This document shows positions 36,456 through 44,160 of a stretch of 64,000 nt of DNA, piece by piece; the first letter of the stretch is position 1, and the number at the start of each line of letters is the position of its first letter. The notes below the pieces were generated by a model. That model had not been told where the DNA came from, ran no database searches, and worked only from the letters and a program-made list of their open reading frames with translations. Source of the DNA: Aquirufa aurantiipilula (GTDB lineage: Bacteria > Bacteroidota > Bacteroidia > Cytophagales > Spirosomataceae); NCBI RefSeq assembly GCF_019923745.1, contig NZ_JAANOG010000006.1:128716-192715 (forward strand), read 5' to 3'. The position numbers and the translations under genes were made by a program.

Positions 36456-36920
36456 TTAACAACTCAATAACATTCTTTTTTCCTCTCTAATTTTTTCTAA
36501 TTTTAAATTAGTATCCATTAATTGAATTTCGTAATATTCATTTTTTGTAACACCTCTCATGGAAATATTTTTTATTTGCTGATCATGTATTTCATGGATA
36601 TTTTTCATGTAGGTGATTTCTAATTTGATAATATCTTTAAATTTTAAAACTTCATTAAGATTGTTCCCTATGTAAATTATTTTATTTACTTCTTGATTTT
36701 TCCACTTACCTCCCCAAATTTCTTTTAAAACCAAAATTGTTTTTATTATTCCGATTTGTAAATCTTCAAATGCTTTGATTTTTCCTTTTACTAATTCAGC
36801 ATCGGCAAAAAACTCCTGACCAATAATATCCTTAGCCCAAAAACTACCAGTATTTATAATATTGCCACTTATAACAGTGGTTATAAACATTTTGTCAATT
36901 TCATCGTCAAGAAAGTGCAT
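36456..36920 (-). CDS. Small protein of unknown function in the tRNA island
   Basis: A ~154-residue protein I do not recognise, AT-rich and probably horizontally acquired. It is helical and charged in its C-terminal half (NLKLEKIREEKRMLL), with no signal peptide if read from the ATG at 36920 (MHFLDDEIDKMF); an upstream ATG at 36959 would add 13 hydrophobic residues. It lies 64 bp downstream of the minus-strand lipoprotein gene, with which it may be co-transcribed. Confidence 0.5.
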   Translation of the reverse strand: MHFLDDEIDKMFITTVISGNIINTGSFWAKDIIGQEFFADAELVKGKIKAFEDLQIGIIKTILVLKEIWGGKWKNQEVNKIIYIGNNLNEVLKFKDIIKLEITYMKNIHEIHDQQIKNISMRGVTKNEYYEIQLMDTNLKLEKIREEKRMLLSC

Positions 36921-36984
36921 AAAATAACATTGTATTAAAATAATTAGATGTAGGTACAATTACAAAATATATACATTGTTAAAG

Positions 36985-37890
36985 TTATATTTTATCTAAA
37001 AACTTTTGTTCTCGTATTTTTTGATTTTTTAATTCTTTTTTCTTTAAATCTTCTATTTGTTTTTTACGAATCGACTTATCCTTTTGAATTTTATCAATGA
37101 GTGATTTAGTGGTAAAATCAGCTATCAAATAATAATACATTGAGTATTCTACAATTACTTTATTCATTTCTTTATTTACTACCTCATTATAAAAATTTTG
37201 GTTACCCAAATTAATTTCAATATTTTGAAGTTTTGAATTATTTACATCTCCCCAGCTAGGGTTAAAATTGTTTTTATCAAGATTGGATGTAAATGAGCTG
37301 TCCTCACTATTATTTAAGTTAGGTGGGCCATACTTTTTGATCAATGCATCTTTCAATAATATTAGTGGTTTAGATTCTAATTCATTTATTTTTAACCTTT
37401 TATAAACTATTGCATCTAATTCATACCTTAAATTATTTGATGTAATAGAAGTTCTATAAATTTTTTGCCAATCATAATAGCATTTGAAGTAAGTCAACCT
37501 GTATATTACATTATCGATAAAAAAAAGTCTAATTTCATCAAATTTAATATTACCAATTTTAAAATTATAAATCTTTAAATATTTTGCATGTGAGTAGTTA
37601 TTTAGAACATCAAAATTGTGTTTATATTCCGGTTTGGTATAAAATTCGTTTAAAGAATTTTTAACAGGATCATTCCAAGTGGGTATTAATAAAGGAGTAT
37701 GTTTAATGGAATTTGTAGCTAAATATTTTTCAACTTCAGAATAAGTCATTCCTTTATGTAGGAAGAAAAATGACGGAATATTATGAATATTTATTTTTTT
37801 CATTGAATTACTAGATTCAATTTTATTTTCTTTAGTTAAACAAGAAAAACCAAACAAGCTGATTGTAAGTAATATGAAATATCTAGTCAT
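36985..37890 (-). CDS. Putative lipoprotein of unknown function in the tRNA island
   Basis: A 301-residue protein with an N-terminal hydrophobic segment and a lipobox-like LFGFSC (residues 11-16), so it is probably an envelope lipoprotein. The mature region is rich in tyrosine, asparagine and lysine, and the C-terminus is a charged helix (KKKELKNQKIREQKFL). I do not recognise a family. The frame is strongly AT-rich compared with neighbouring housekeeping genes, consistent with transfer. It points the opposite way from the plus-strand cassette genes. Confidence 0.6.
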   Translation of the reverse strand: MTRYFILLTISLFGFSCLTKENKIESSNSMKKINIHNIPSFFFLHKGMTYSEVEKYLATNSIKHTPLLIPTWNDPVKNSLNEFYTKPEYKHNFDVLNNYSHAKYLKIYNFKIGNIKFDEIRLFFIDNVIYRLTYFKCYYDWQKIYRTSITSNNLRYELDAIVYKRLKINELESKPLILLKDALIKKYGPPNLNNSEDSSFTSNLDKNNFNPSWGDVNNSKLQNIEINLGNQNFYNEVVNKEMNKVIVEYSMYYYLIADFTTKSLIDKIQKDKSIRKKQIEDLKKKELKNQKIREQKFLDKI

Positions 37891-38061
37891 TCAAATTTTG
37901 AATTTATTAAATAGTTTTAAAATGATATTATAAGTGTCACTAATTACTAGAGAGTTTAGAACTGAAGGATGTACATGTTTTAAATATCGCAACGATTTCA
38001 ATAGACCAATTCTCAATGTACTTTGATTCAATTTAATACATATTTTAATAGAATCAACTTC

Positions 38062-38209
38062 CTGTATTTTACACGAAGTTTGTCAAGTGGAGTTAATTTG
38101 AGGATAATTGAAACTTAAATCAATTATCTTTAACAAAAAGTTGATTTCCAATCAATTTAGATAGTTTTATCGTTAATGATGGCTGCAACATTCCTCCTAT
38201 TAAGGGAGC
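38062..38209. repeat. Island repeat R3 (interrupted copy), ending in GGGAGC
   Basis: The left end (38061-38081, CCTGTATTTTACACGAAGTT) matches the left end of R2, and the right end (~38171-38209, with GGCTGCA, TTCCTCC and GGGAGC) matches the right end of R1; the middle is unrelated or rearranged. The 367-bp gap 37891-38257 holds only this repeat and the hairpin that follows. Confidence 0.5.
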
Positions 38210-38218
38210 AATAATGAT

Positions 38219-38252
38219 AAAAAGGTTATACATTTATAATGTAACCTTTTTT
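38219..38252 (+). terminator. Terminator-like hairpin before the NTF2-like gene
   Basis: AAAGGTTA-TA-CATT pairs with AATGTAACCTTT (2-base bulge), followed by a T run ending 6 bp before the ATG at 38258. It closely resembles the hairpin after tRNA-Asn (35448-35482) in sequence and in distance to the following ATG. Confidence 0.65.
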
Positions 38253-38257
38253 ATTTT

Positions 38258-38602
38258 ATGACACCGAAAGAGATATTACAAAAATGGGTTGAAGCATTCA
38301 ACCGTTACGATTATGAAGCGTTAGGTGAATTGTACGCAGAAAATTGCATAAATCATCAGACACCCAATGGTATTACGGAAGGGAGAGTCAACATCAAGAT
38401 TATGTTCAAGGATGAATTTGAAAAATTTGAGATGGTATGTATGGTGGAGAACATATTTGAGGATGGGAATGTAGGGATGTTAGAATGGAAAGACCCTAAG
38501 GGCCTTCGTGGATGTGGATTTTTTTGGATTGAAAATGATAAGATAGTTTACCAAAGAGGCTACTGGGATAAACTATCCTTTATGGAACAGCAAGCAAAGT
38601 AG
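38258..38602 (+). CDS. SnoaL/NTF2-like family protein
   Basis: A 114-residue cone-fold protein. The start PKEILQKWVEAFNRYDYEAL and the CINHQTPNGITEGR block are typical of the nuclear-transport-factor-2/SnoaL-like superfamily, whose members are small enzymes or binding proteins. The substrate cannot be named. No signal peptide. It lies in the smallest cassette-like unit: hairpin, gene, then repeat R2 beginning 13 bp after the stop. Confidence 0.78.
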   Translation: MTPKEILQKWVEAFNRYDYEALGELYAENCINHQTPNGITEGRVNIKIMFKDEFEKFEMVCMVENIFEDGNVGMLEWKDPKGLRGCGFFWIENDKIVYQRGYWDKLSFMEQQAK

Positions 38603-38615
38603 TCAGGTAAACCTT

Positions 38616-38708
38616 CTGCAATTTGACACGAAGTTTAACCCTTTAATTCTCTGATAGTCACATATTCATTCTTCGCATTATTTTACATCTTTCTTCGGTA
38701 TGGGGAGC
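38616..38708. repeat. Island repeat R2, ending in GGGGAGC
   Basis: About 93 bp aligned with R1 with one small gap. Minus-strand reading gives NEYVTIRELKG then stop, with APHTEERC upstream in a frame shifted by one base relative to it, so it is a decayed coding remnant. It ends in GGGGAGC like R1 and is followed by an A-rich stretch and a weak GGTCAA/TTGAC hairpin. Confidence 0.7.
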
Positions 38709-38830
38709 AGAATAAAAAAAAGGTCAATTTGACTAATTTTTTCTTTCAAAACCTTTTCAATTTGATTCATTGTTCACCCAGAGTGCTAGCTTCTTTTTTT
38801 AGATTTGTATGGATGTTTCAATAGATATCT

Positions 38831-39274
38831 ATGGTAAAAATCAATTTTAATTCACTTTTAAAGAGGATAACTGAAAATTATTTTTCTTTCTTTTATCTAT
38901 TAATAGGATTATCAAGTCTGTATTTTTTCACATGGACCGGAAAATACCTAAATACTATATATCCTGACAAACATAATTTAGACACAAGATTTAGAGTTAT
39001 GTTGAGAAGTCGACATATTTTTATCCTATTAATAAGTTTAATTGAAATAGGAATTGGGGTATACATCCAGCCATGTCGAACTAAATTCTTTCTATTTTTA
39101 CAATGGCTAACATTATTATTAATCATTACTTCGCACCTCCTTTTTATATATGCCTTTTTTTTCGAGGTTGAAATTATTCATGTTCCAAAAACACCAATAT
39201 TGCATTATGCAACCTACATTGTTTTAGCAAGTGTAATTCCCCAAATTTTAACAAAATGGGAATCAAAAAAATAG
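38831..39274 (+). CDS. Small multi-span membrane protein of unknown function
   Basis: A 147-residue inner-membrane protein with four predicted hydrophobic spans (about 16-33, 56-74, 82-105 and 118-135). Charged loops include RFRVMLRSRHI between spans 1 and 2. The size and layout recall DoxX-like four-helix proteins but I cannot confirm that family. It lies in the tRNA island after repeat R2, with 66 bp to the next small gene. Confidence 0.6.
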   Translation: MVKINFNSLLKRITENYFSFFYLLIGLSSLYFFTWTGKYLNTIYPDKHNLDTRFRVMLRSRHIFILLISLIEIGIGVYIQPCRTKFFLFLQWLTLLLIITSHLLFIYAFFFEVEIIHVPKTPILHYATYIVLASVIPQILTKWESKK

Positions 39275-39340
39275 ATTAATTCGGGTTCTGAGTCTTTTGT
39301 TTAAATTGAAGTCTTATATAAATCAATAATATCTTCTAAA

Positions 39341-39706
39341 ATGAAAAATATAGCCTTATTCATATCAATTTTATTGTTTGCATTTTCTGTAAATGCACAG
39401 GACAATATTAATATTAGCTTCTCAAATGACTACCAAGATGTATACCATCTCTCTCTTATTATTTATACTCCAGATGGAAAAATTCAAACAAGAGTAAGCA
39501 ACCTAAATCCAGACCAAATCAAAGCATATTCCTTACCAGTCAATACCGAAATTTATATCGCCGATTGGAAACAAGAAGCATTTGCTATGAAGGGAAATGA
39601 CATTAAGTCCACGGGCGTGAAACCTTACATTGTTCTTAAAGATTCGGATGCCAAAAGAACGATAAAGCTGAGTTCGATTGATCAGAATAGAAAATCAAGC
39701 CTTTAA
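39341..39706 (+). CDS. Small exported protein of unknown function
   Basis: A 121-residue protein with a signal peptide (IALFISILLFAFSVNAQ) and a ~100-residue mature domain that looks beta-rich (DVYHLSLIIYTPDGKIQTRV). I recognise no family. Its last codons overlap repeat R4, a remnant of the island repeat, and a strong hairpin follows at 39751-39785. Confidence 0.6.
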   Translation: MKNIALFISILLFAFSVNAQDNINISFSNDYQDVYHLSLIIYTPDGKIQTRVSNLNPDQIKAYSLPVNTEIYIADWKQEAFAMKGNDIKSTGVKPYIVLKDSDAKRTIKLSSIDQNRKSSL

Positions 39707-39740
39707 TTTTCGGATTGTTACAAGTTTACTGACCGAATTA
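39695..39740. repeat. Island repeat R4 (partial)
   Basis: The minus strand reads SVSKLVTIRKLKA then stop, matching the VTIR(K/E)LKG-stop ends of R1 and R2. The GGGGAGC end is not present; instead the segment runs into a hairpin. It marks the right edge of the island. Confidence 0.5.
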
Positions 39741-39750
39741 AAATAGTAAA

Positions 39751-39785
39751 CATCAAAAGGTGGTCAATTTGACCACCTTTTGATG
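39751..39785. terminator. Bidirectional terminator at the right end of the island
   Basis: CATCAAAAGGTGGTCAA (39751-39767) and TTGACCACCTTTTGATG (39769-39785) form a perfect 17-bp inverted repeat between convergent genes. The inner core GGTCAATTTGAC also occurs after R2. Confidence 0.8.
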
Positions 39786-39811
39786 TTTTAAACACCTTAT
39801 TTTTATAAATT

Positions 39812-40747
39812 TTATTGACTGACAAGAAACTTATTTACATCTAGCCAATGCATAAAAGCATCAAACCAGCGATTACTCGTTCTATTCGGATTGCCTAAAC
39901 CAAATCCATGCCCTCCATTTTGATATAAATGAAACTCTACCGGTCGACCTGCTTTAAACCAGGAATCAATGATTCCAAATTGGGAATTAAATAAGAAATC
40001 ATCTGAGGCAATTACATTGAACATGGGAGGAGCATTTTCAGGTACTTTCACCGGCCCCATTCCTCCATAAATTGGGCCAATAAATGCTAGTTTCATTGTT
40101 TTGGAATGTAGTGTGGCATGCATAGTCAAGCCTGCCCCCGCAGAAAAGCCAATCATCCCTATTCGCTTGGTATCAATTCCCCATTCATTGGCGTTTTTTA
40201 ATAGCATGGCATAAGCCGCTTCGGCATCTTGCAATTGATTTGTCAGATCCATTTGTGCCATGGGATTCGTATTTTTTGCAGAGCTGTCCGTTTTTATGGG
40301 AGCCGGACGCGGGCGGTTCATCCAAGCGGTAAAATCATCCAATGACTCTGCCGTAGGAAACAACCTATATTTTAAAACAAACGCGGCTATTCCTTTTTTA
40401 GCTAGGGCCTCAGCTACCTCCCAACCTTCATTTCCCATGGAAAGCCAGCGATATCCTCCACCTGGGGCAACAATAACTGCCGCTCCATTACCCTTGCCTT
40501 TTTCAGGTAAGAAGGGGGTTAATGTGGCTTTGGAAATATTTCTGGCCATGGGGTCTCCCCACTGTCTGAACCAAGTCTCGGGTGCTGGTTGGTCTTTCAC
40601 AGATCCAGTTCCCAATGGAATAGCATTGGGTTCTTTTGGAGCCTCAAGGGGATAAATTTTACCATCCTGACCCATGGCATTCCATGTGATACATGGTAGG
40701 ATAAGTACTAAAAAACTTTTGCGGGCTGTGGTATAAAACTTTTGCAT
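39812..40747 (-). CDS. Exported alpha/beta hydrolase (acetyl-esterase-like)
   Basis: A ~311-residue exported serine hydrolase of the BD-FAE/dienelactone-hydrolase-like group. A signal peptide (SFLVLILPCITWNAMGQ) is followed by the oxyanion block APGGGYRW, the nucleophile elbow GFSAGAG, an acidic residue in ASDDFLF and the catalytic histidine in GGHGFGLG. Homologues deacetylate polysaccharides. I chose the ATG at 40747 because it directly precedes the signal peptide; the longer frame from 40834 adds 29 unlikely residues. Confidence 0.85.
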   Translation of the reverse strand: MQKFYTTARKSFLVLILPCITWNAMGQDGKIYPLEAPKEPNAIPLGTGSVKDQPAPETWFRQWGDPMARNISKATLTPFLPEKGKGNGAAVIVAPGGGYRWLSMGNEGWEVAEALAKKGIAAFVLKYRLFPTAESLDDFTAWMNRPRPAPIKTDSSAKNTNPMAQMDLTNQLQDAEAAYAMLLKNANEWGIDTKRIGMIGFSAGAGLTMHATLHSKTMKLAFIGPIYGGMGPVKVPENAPPMFNVIASDDFLFNSQFGIIDSWFKAGRPVEFHLYQNGGHGFGLGNPNRTSNRWFDAFMHWLDVNKFLVSQ

Positions 40748-40989
40748 GATTTTTAGATGATGGGGTATAGGTAGCTTATAACAATACTGGGGTAGTTTCG
40801 TACATTTGAAATACAAGTTAAATATTTCTCGCATGTTTCAAACTCGGTATAAAGTCTTATTATTTTTCTAGTAAATCTAAAATAAAAACAACTTGTTCTA
40901 TCCCTGGGAGAATTTTAATCAACCACCAACGTTTATCAACCCTTTCATTTTAATTTCAAAAACACATACATTTTTGCGACATTACATCG

Positions 40990-41742
40990 ATGAAACAAAT
41001 ACTTTTTGCCTTGACCATATTTTTATGTGGAAGTTTATCTGCTCATTATTCGCTGAGTTCGGACACGTTTAAACCCAAAGAAGTATATCATTCAGAAGAT
41101 TTGGTCATCATTCAGATTTCTGAAAATGCATTTGTTCATACCTCATTTTTACAAACAAATGATTTCGGGAAAGTTCCTTGTAATGGTTTAATTATTCGGG
41201 ATTCCAAAGAAGTGCTTGTGTTTGATACCCCCACCAACAATCCATCTTCTGAGGCATTAATCCAATTCATCCAAAAAAAGCTTCAATGTAAAATCAATGC
41301 CATTGTTCCCACCCATTTTCACGAGGATTGTTTGGGTGGTTTAGCCGCTTTTCATGAACATAATATCCCTTCTTATGCAAACATGAGGACGATCGAGTTA
41401 ACAAAGGCCAATCAAATTATTTCACCTCGAAATGGATTTAAAGATTCCGTGCAATTGAATCTTGGAAAGACCTTTGCTAAGGTTACATTTTTTGGAGAAG
41501 GACATACCAAGGATAATGTAGTAGCGTATTTTCCACAAGAAAAAATACTTTTTGGGGGCTGCCTAATAAAAGAATTGAATGCCACCAAGGGATATTTAGG
41601 CGATGCGAATGTTGGAGAGTGGTCAAATACGGTTGAACAAATTAAAAAAGCTTATCCCAATGTACAACTTGTCATTCCAGGGCATGGAAAAATAGGTGGC
41701 AACGCCTTAATGGATTATACCATTACATTATTTAAAAACTAA
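40990..41742 (+). CDS. Subclass B1 metallo-beta-lactamase
   Basis: A 250-residue exported metallo-hydrolase of the MBL fold. All six zinc ligands of subclass B1 are present: H109, H111 and D113 (THFHEDC), H172 (GEGHTKDN), C191 (GGCLIKEL) and H232 (PGHGK); K194 matches the B1 substrate-binding lysine. The N-terminal ~18 residues form a signal peptide. The family hydrolyses beta-lactams including carbapenems; activity here is inferred. It is near-neighbour to a FAD monooxygenase on the same strand. Confidence 0.88.
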   Translation: MKQILFALTIFLCGSLSAHYSLSSDTFKPKEVYHSEDLVIIQISENAFVHTSFLQTNDFGKVPCNGLIIRDSKEVLVFDTPTNNPSSEALIQFIQKKLQCKINAIVPTHFHEDCLGGLAAFHEHNIPSYANMRTIELTKANQIISPRNGFKDSVQLNLGKTFAKVTFFGEGHTKDNVVAYFPQEKILFGGCLIKELNATKGYLGDANVGEWSNTVEQIKKAYPNVQLVIPGHGKIGGNALMDYTITLFKN

Positions 41743-41821
41743 TCCAGAAAATTTGAGTTTAATTTAGAGGCTTTTGTTTTGGCTACTACTTAATCAATCG
41801 TACTCGTATTTTTTCCCAAAA

Positions 41822-43030
41822 ATGACTCAAAAAAAAGTATTAATCTCTGGTGCAAGTATTGCTGGACCCACTCTTGCTTTCTGGCTTAATCGATATGGTT
41901 TTAAAACGACCATTGTAGAACGTGCTGAATCATTAAGACTTGGTGGACAAAATGTAGATATCAAAGGAGCAGCACAAAAGGTGGCACAGTTAATGGGCAT
42001 AGAAGATGAAATTAGAGCCGCAGACACGGGTGAATTAGGTGTTCAATTCGTGAATGAAGCTAATGTGATACAAGCTGCTTTACCAAAAGGGGAATCTAAT
42101 TTGGGAACTAGCGAATTGGAAATTCTCAGAGGGGATTTAGTAAAAATACTATATAATCACACTAAGGATGATGTGGAATACCTTTTTGGGAATCAAATAA
42201 TACAGTTGGACGAAATAGAAGAAAGTGTAAAAGTGACCTTTCAGAACGGTGAAATCCGGGTTTTTGATTTAGTTATTTGTGCGGATGGTATTCGCTCACG
42301 TACGCGAGGTTTAATTTTCGGAGAAGAACCTGTAGTCCGCCCTGTGGGTCTTTATGTTTCCTATTTTACCATTCCTAGGGCCGCATCAGATAGTCGTTGG
42401 GCTAGATGGTATAATGCAAGTAATGCTCGAGTTATAGTCATGCGGCCAGATAATGAAGAGACTACAAGAGCTTCATTTTCTTTTTTATCTGAACCCATGG
42501 GATATGAAAAATTATCCACCATGGAACAGATATCCTTACTCAAACAAAAGTTTTCAGATGCGGGTTGGGAGGTCAAAAGAGTTTTATCTGCATTGGAAAA
42601 TAATACGGACATCTATTTTGATGCCATCAGTCAAGTAATAGCCCCTAGATGGTCCAAAGGTCGGTGTGCTATGACTGGAGATGCCGCTTTTTGTCCTTCA
42701 CCATTGACAGGCATGGGCGTAAGTCTTTCCGTTTTGGGAGCATATATTCTGGCAGGAGAACTTTCCACACATACGGATCACCAACAGGCCTTTGCTGCTT
42801 ATGAAAAAGTATTTAGGCCTTATGTAACCAAGATTCAAAAACTTCCGCCAGGCGTTCCCAAATTGGCACATCCCAAAACGAAAATGGGGATATTCTTGTT
42901 GAACACGATCATCAAAATTATCTCTAGCAAGGCCGTTCAAAAATTGGGTTCTCTTTTTTCTGGAAAAGAAAAGTCATCCACCGATGATACGATTGAACTA
43001 CCGGATTATTCGAAACTAGTAAGTGTTTAA
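41822..43030 (+). CDS. FAD-dependent monooxygenase (PHBH fold)
   Basis: A ~402-residue flavoprotein. The FAD motif is ISGASIAGPTLAFWL with acidic VERAE after the second strand; DLVICADGIRSRTR is the DG motif and GDAAFCPSPLTGMGVSLSV the second FAD motif. The class includes hydroxylases of aromatics and antibiotics such as TetX and RIF monooxygenases; the substrate cannot be told from sequence. I chose the ATG at 41822, right before the Rossmann strand; the frame from 41774 adds 16 atypical residues. Confidence 0.87.
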   Translation: MTQKKVLISGASIAGPTLAFWLNRYGFKTTIVERAESLRLGGQNVDIKGAAQKVAQLMGIEDEIRAADTGELGVQFVNEANVIQAALPKGESNLGTSELEILRGDLVKILYNHTKDDVEYLFGNQIIQLDEIEESVKVTFQNGEIRVFDLVICADGIRSRTRGLIFGEEPVVRPVGLYVSYFTIPRAASDSRWARWYNASNARVIVMRPDNEETTRASFSFLSEPMGYEKLSTMEQISLLKQKFSDAGWEVKRVLSALENNTDIYFDAISQVIAPRWSKGRCAMTGDAAFCPSPLTGMGVSLSVLGAYILAGELSTHTDHQQAFAAYEKVFRPYVTKIQKLPPGVPKLAHPKTKMGIFLLNTIIKIISSKAVQKLGSLFSGKEKSSTDDTIELPDYSKLVSV

Positions 43031-43108
43031 AAAGGGGGGAGTTAGATATATGAAATTATTTTTTCAATTCTGATTCTCTCTTTTTATAGTATTGATTGTT
43101 CATCCAAT

Positions 43109-44110
43109 TCACTTCACTTTCACCACAACTTTTCCTTTGGTTCGTCCATTAGAAACATAGTCCATCGCTTCATTCAGCTGGTCAATAGGATAGATTTTAT
43201 CAATCACTGGACGGATAGCTCCCGACTCAATCAGATTGCTAATTTCTGCCAATTGTTGACCATTGGCTTTCATGAACAAAAAGGAATATTCTACGTTTAA
43301 TTTCTTGGCTTGCTTTCTGATTTTGCTACTGATAAAAAACATAATAACCTTCATCCACCAAGCTAAATGGAATTCTTGGGCATAAGCGGGATCTGGAGGA
43401 CCGGAAATGGAAATGACTTTTCCACCTGGTTTTAAAATTCGCATAGACTTTTCTAGCGTTTTTTCGTCTTGGCTATTTAAGACCACATCATAGTCTTTTA
43501 ATATGGTTTCAAAATCTTGTGTTTTGTAATCAATGATTACATCTGCCCCTAAACTTTTCACTAAGTCCATATTAGCGGCACTAGTACTAGTTGCAACGCT
43601 TGCACCTAGATGCTTCGCCAATTGAATGGTAATGGTTCCTACGCCGCCAGAACCTGCCTGAATAAAGATTTTTTGTCCCTTTTTCAGTTGGGCTTTTTCC
43701 ACCATCGCTTGCCAAGCTGTAAGTGCTACTAAAGGAAACGAAGCGGCTTCTTCAAAAGAAATGCCTTTAGGTTTTAGTGCTATATCATTTTCATTGACAG
43801 CAATATATTCAGCAAAAGTACCAATGTGATAATCAGCAGGACGAGAAAAAACCTCATCTCCAACGTTGAAACGGCTAACTTTGGAACCAATTTCAACAAT
43901 AGTCCCTGCCAAATCATGTCCTAAAATCAAAGGAAATCTATAAGGCATGAATAGTTTAAATTCCCCATTTTTCAGTTTGAAATCCAATGGATTTATGCTT
44001 GTAGCATGTATTTGAATTAATACTTCGTGGTCTTTGGCTGTAGGCTGTGGGATTTCTGATTGTAGAAATTTTTCTTCTTTACCGTATTTATTTATCGTGT
44101 AGGCTTTCAT
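43109..44110 (-). CDS. NADP-dependent MDR oxidoreductase (quinone-oxidoreductase-like)
   Basis: A 333-residue medium-chain dehydrogenase/reductase without the zinc ligands of alcohol dehydrogenases, matching the zeta-crystallin/quinone oxidoreductase group. The catalytic domain starts MKAYTINKYGKEEKFLQSEI; the nucleotide-binding motif is AGSGGVGTITIQLAK, and the block PLILGHDLAGTI is typical. The likely role is NADPH-dependent reduction of quinones or enones. The next minus-strand gene upstream is the GMC oxidoreductase, 50 bp away. Confidence 0.88.
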   Translation of the reverse strand: MKAYTINKYGKEEKFLQSEIPQPTAKDHEVLIQIHATSINPLDFKLKNGEFKLFMPYRFPLILGHDLAGTIVEIGSKVSRFNVGDEVFSRPADYHIGTFAEYIAVNENDIALKPKGISFEEAASFPLVALTAWQAMVEKAQLKKGQKIFIQAGSGGVGTITIQLAKHLGASVATSTSAANMDLVKSLGADVIIDYKTQDFETILKDYDVVLNSQDEKTLEKSMRILKPGGKVISISGPPDPAYAQEFHLAWWMKVIMFFISSKIRKQAKKLNVEYSFLFMKANGQQLAEISNLIESGAIRPVIDKIYPIDQLNEAMDYVSNGRTKGKVVVKVK

Positions 44111-44160
44111 TTTATATGTTCTTGAGGGTTATATTTTAGAGTAAGAAGGTCAATTTAGAA

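Noticed and set aside
36102-38708. Integron attC sites as an explanation for the island repeats
   Set aside because: The repeats lack the R'/R'' core sites and imperfect palindrome of attC, and no integron integrase is present; the tRNA-end match is better supported.
40260-40655. 131-residue plus-strand frame opposite the alpha/beta hydrolase
   Set aside because: It is an antisense shadow; the hydrolase frame has a signal peptide and full catalytic motifs.
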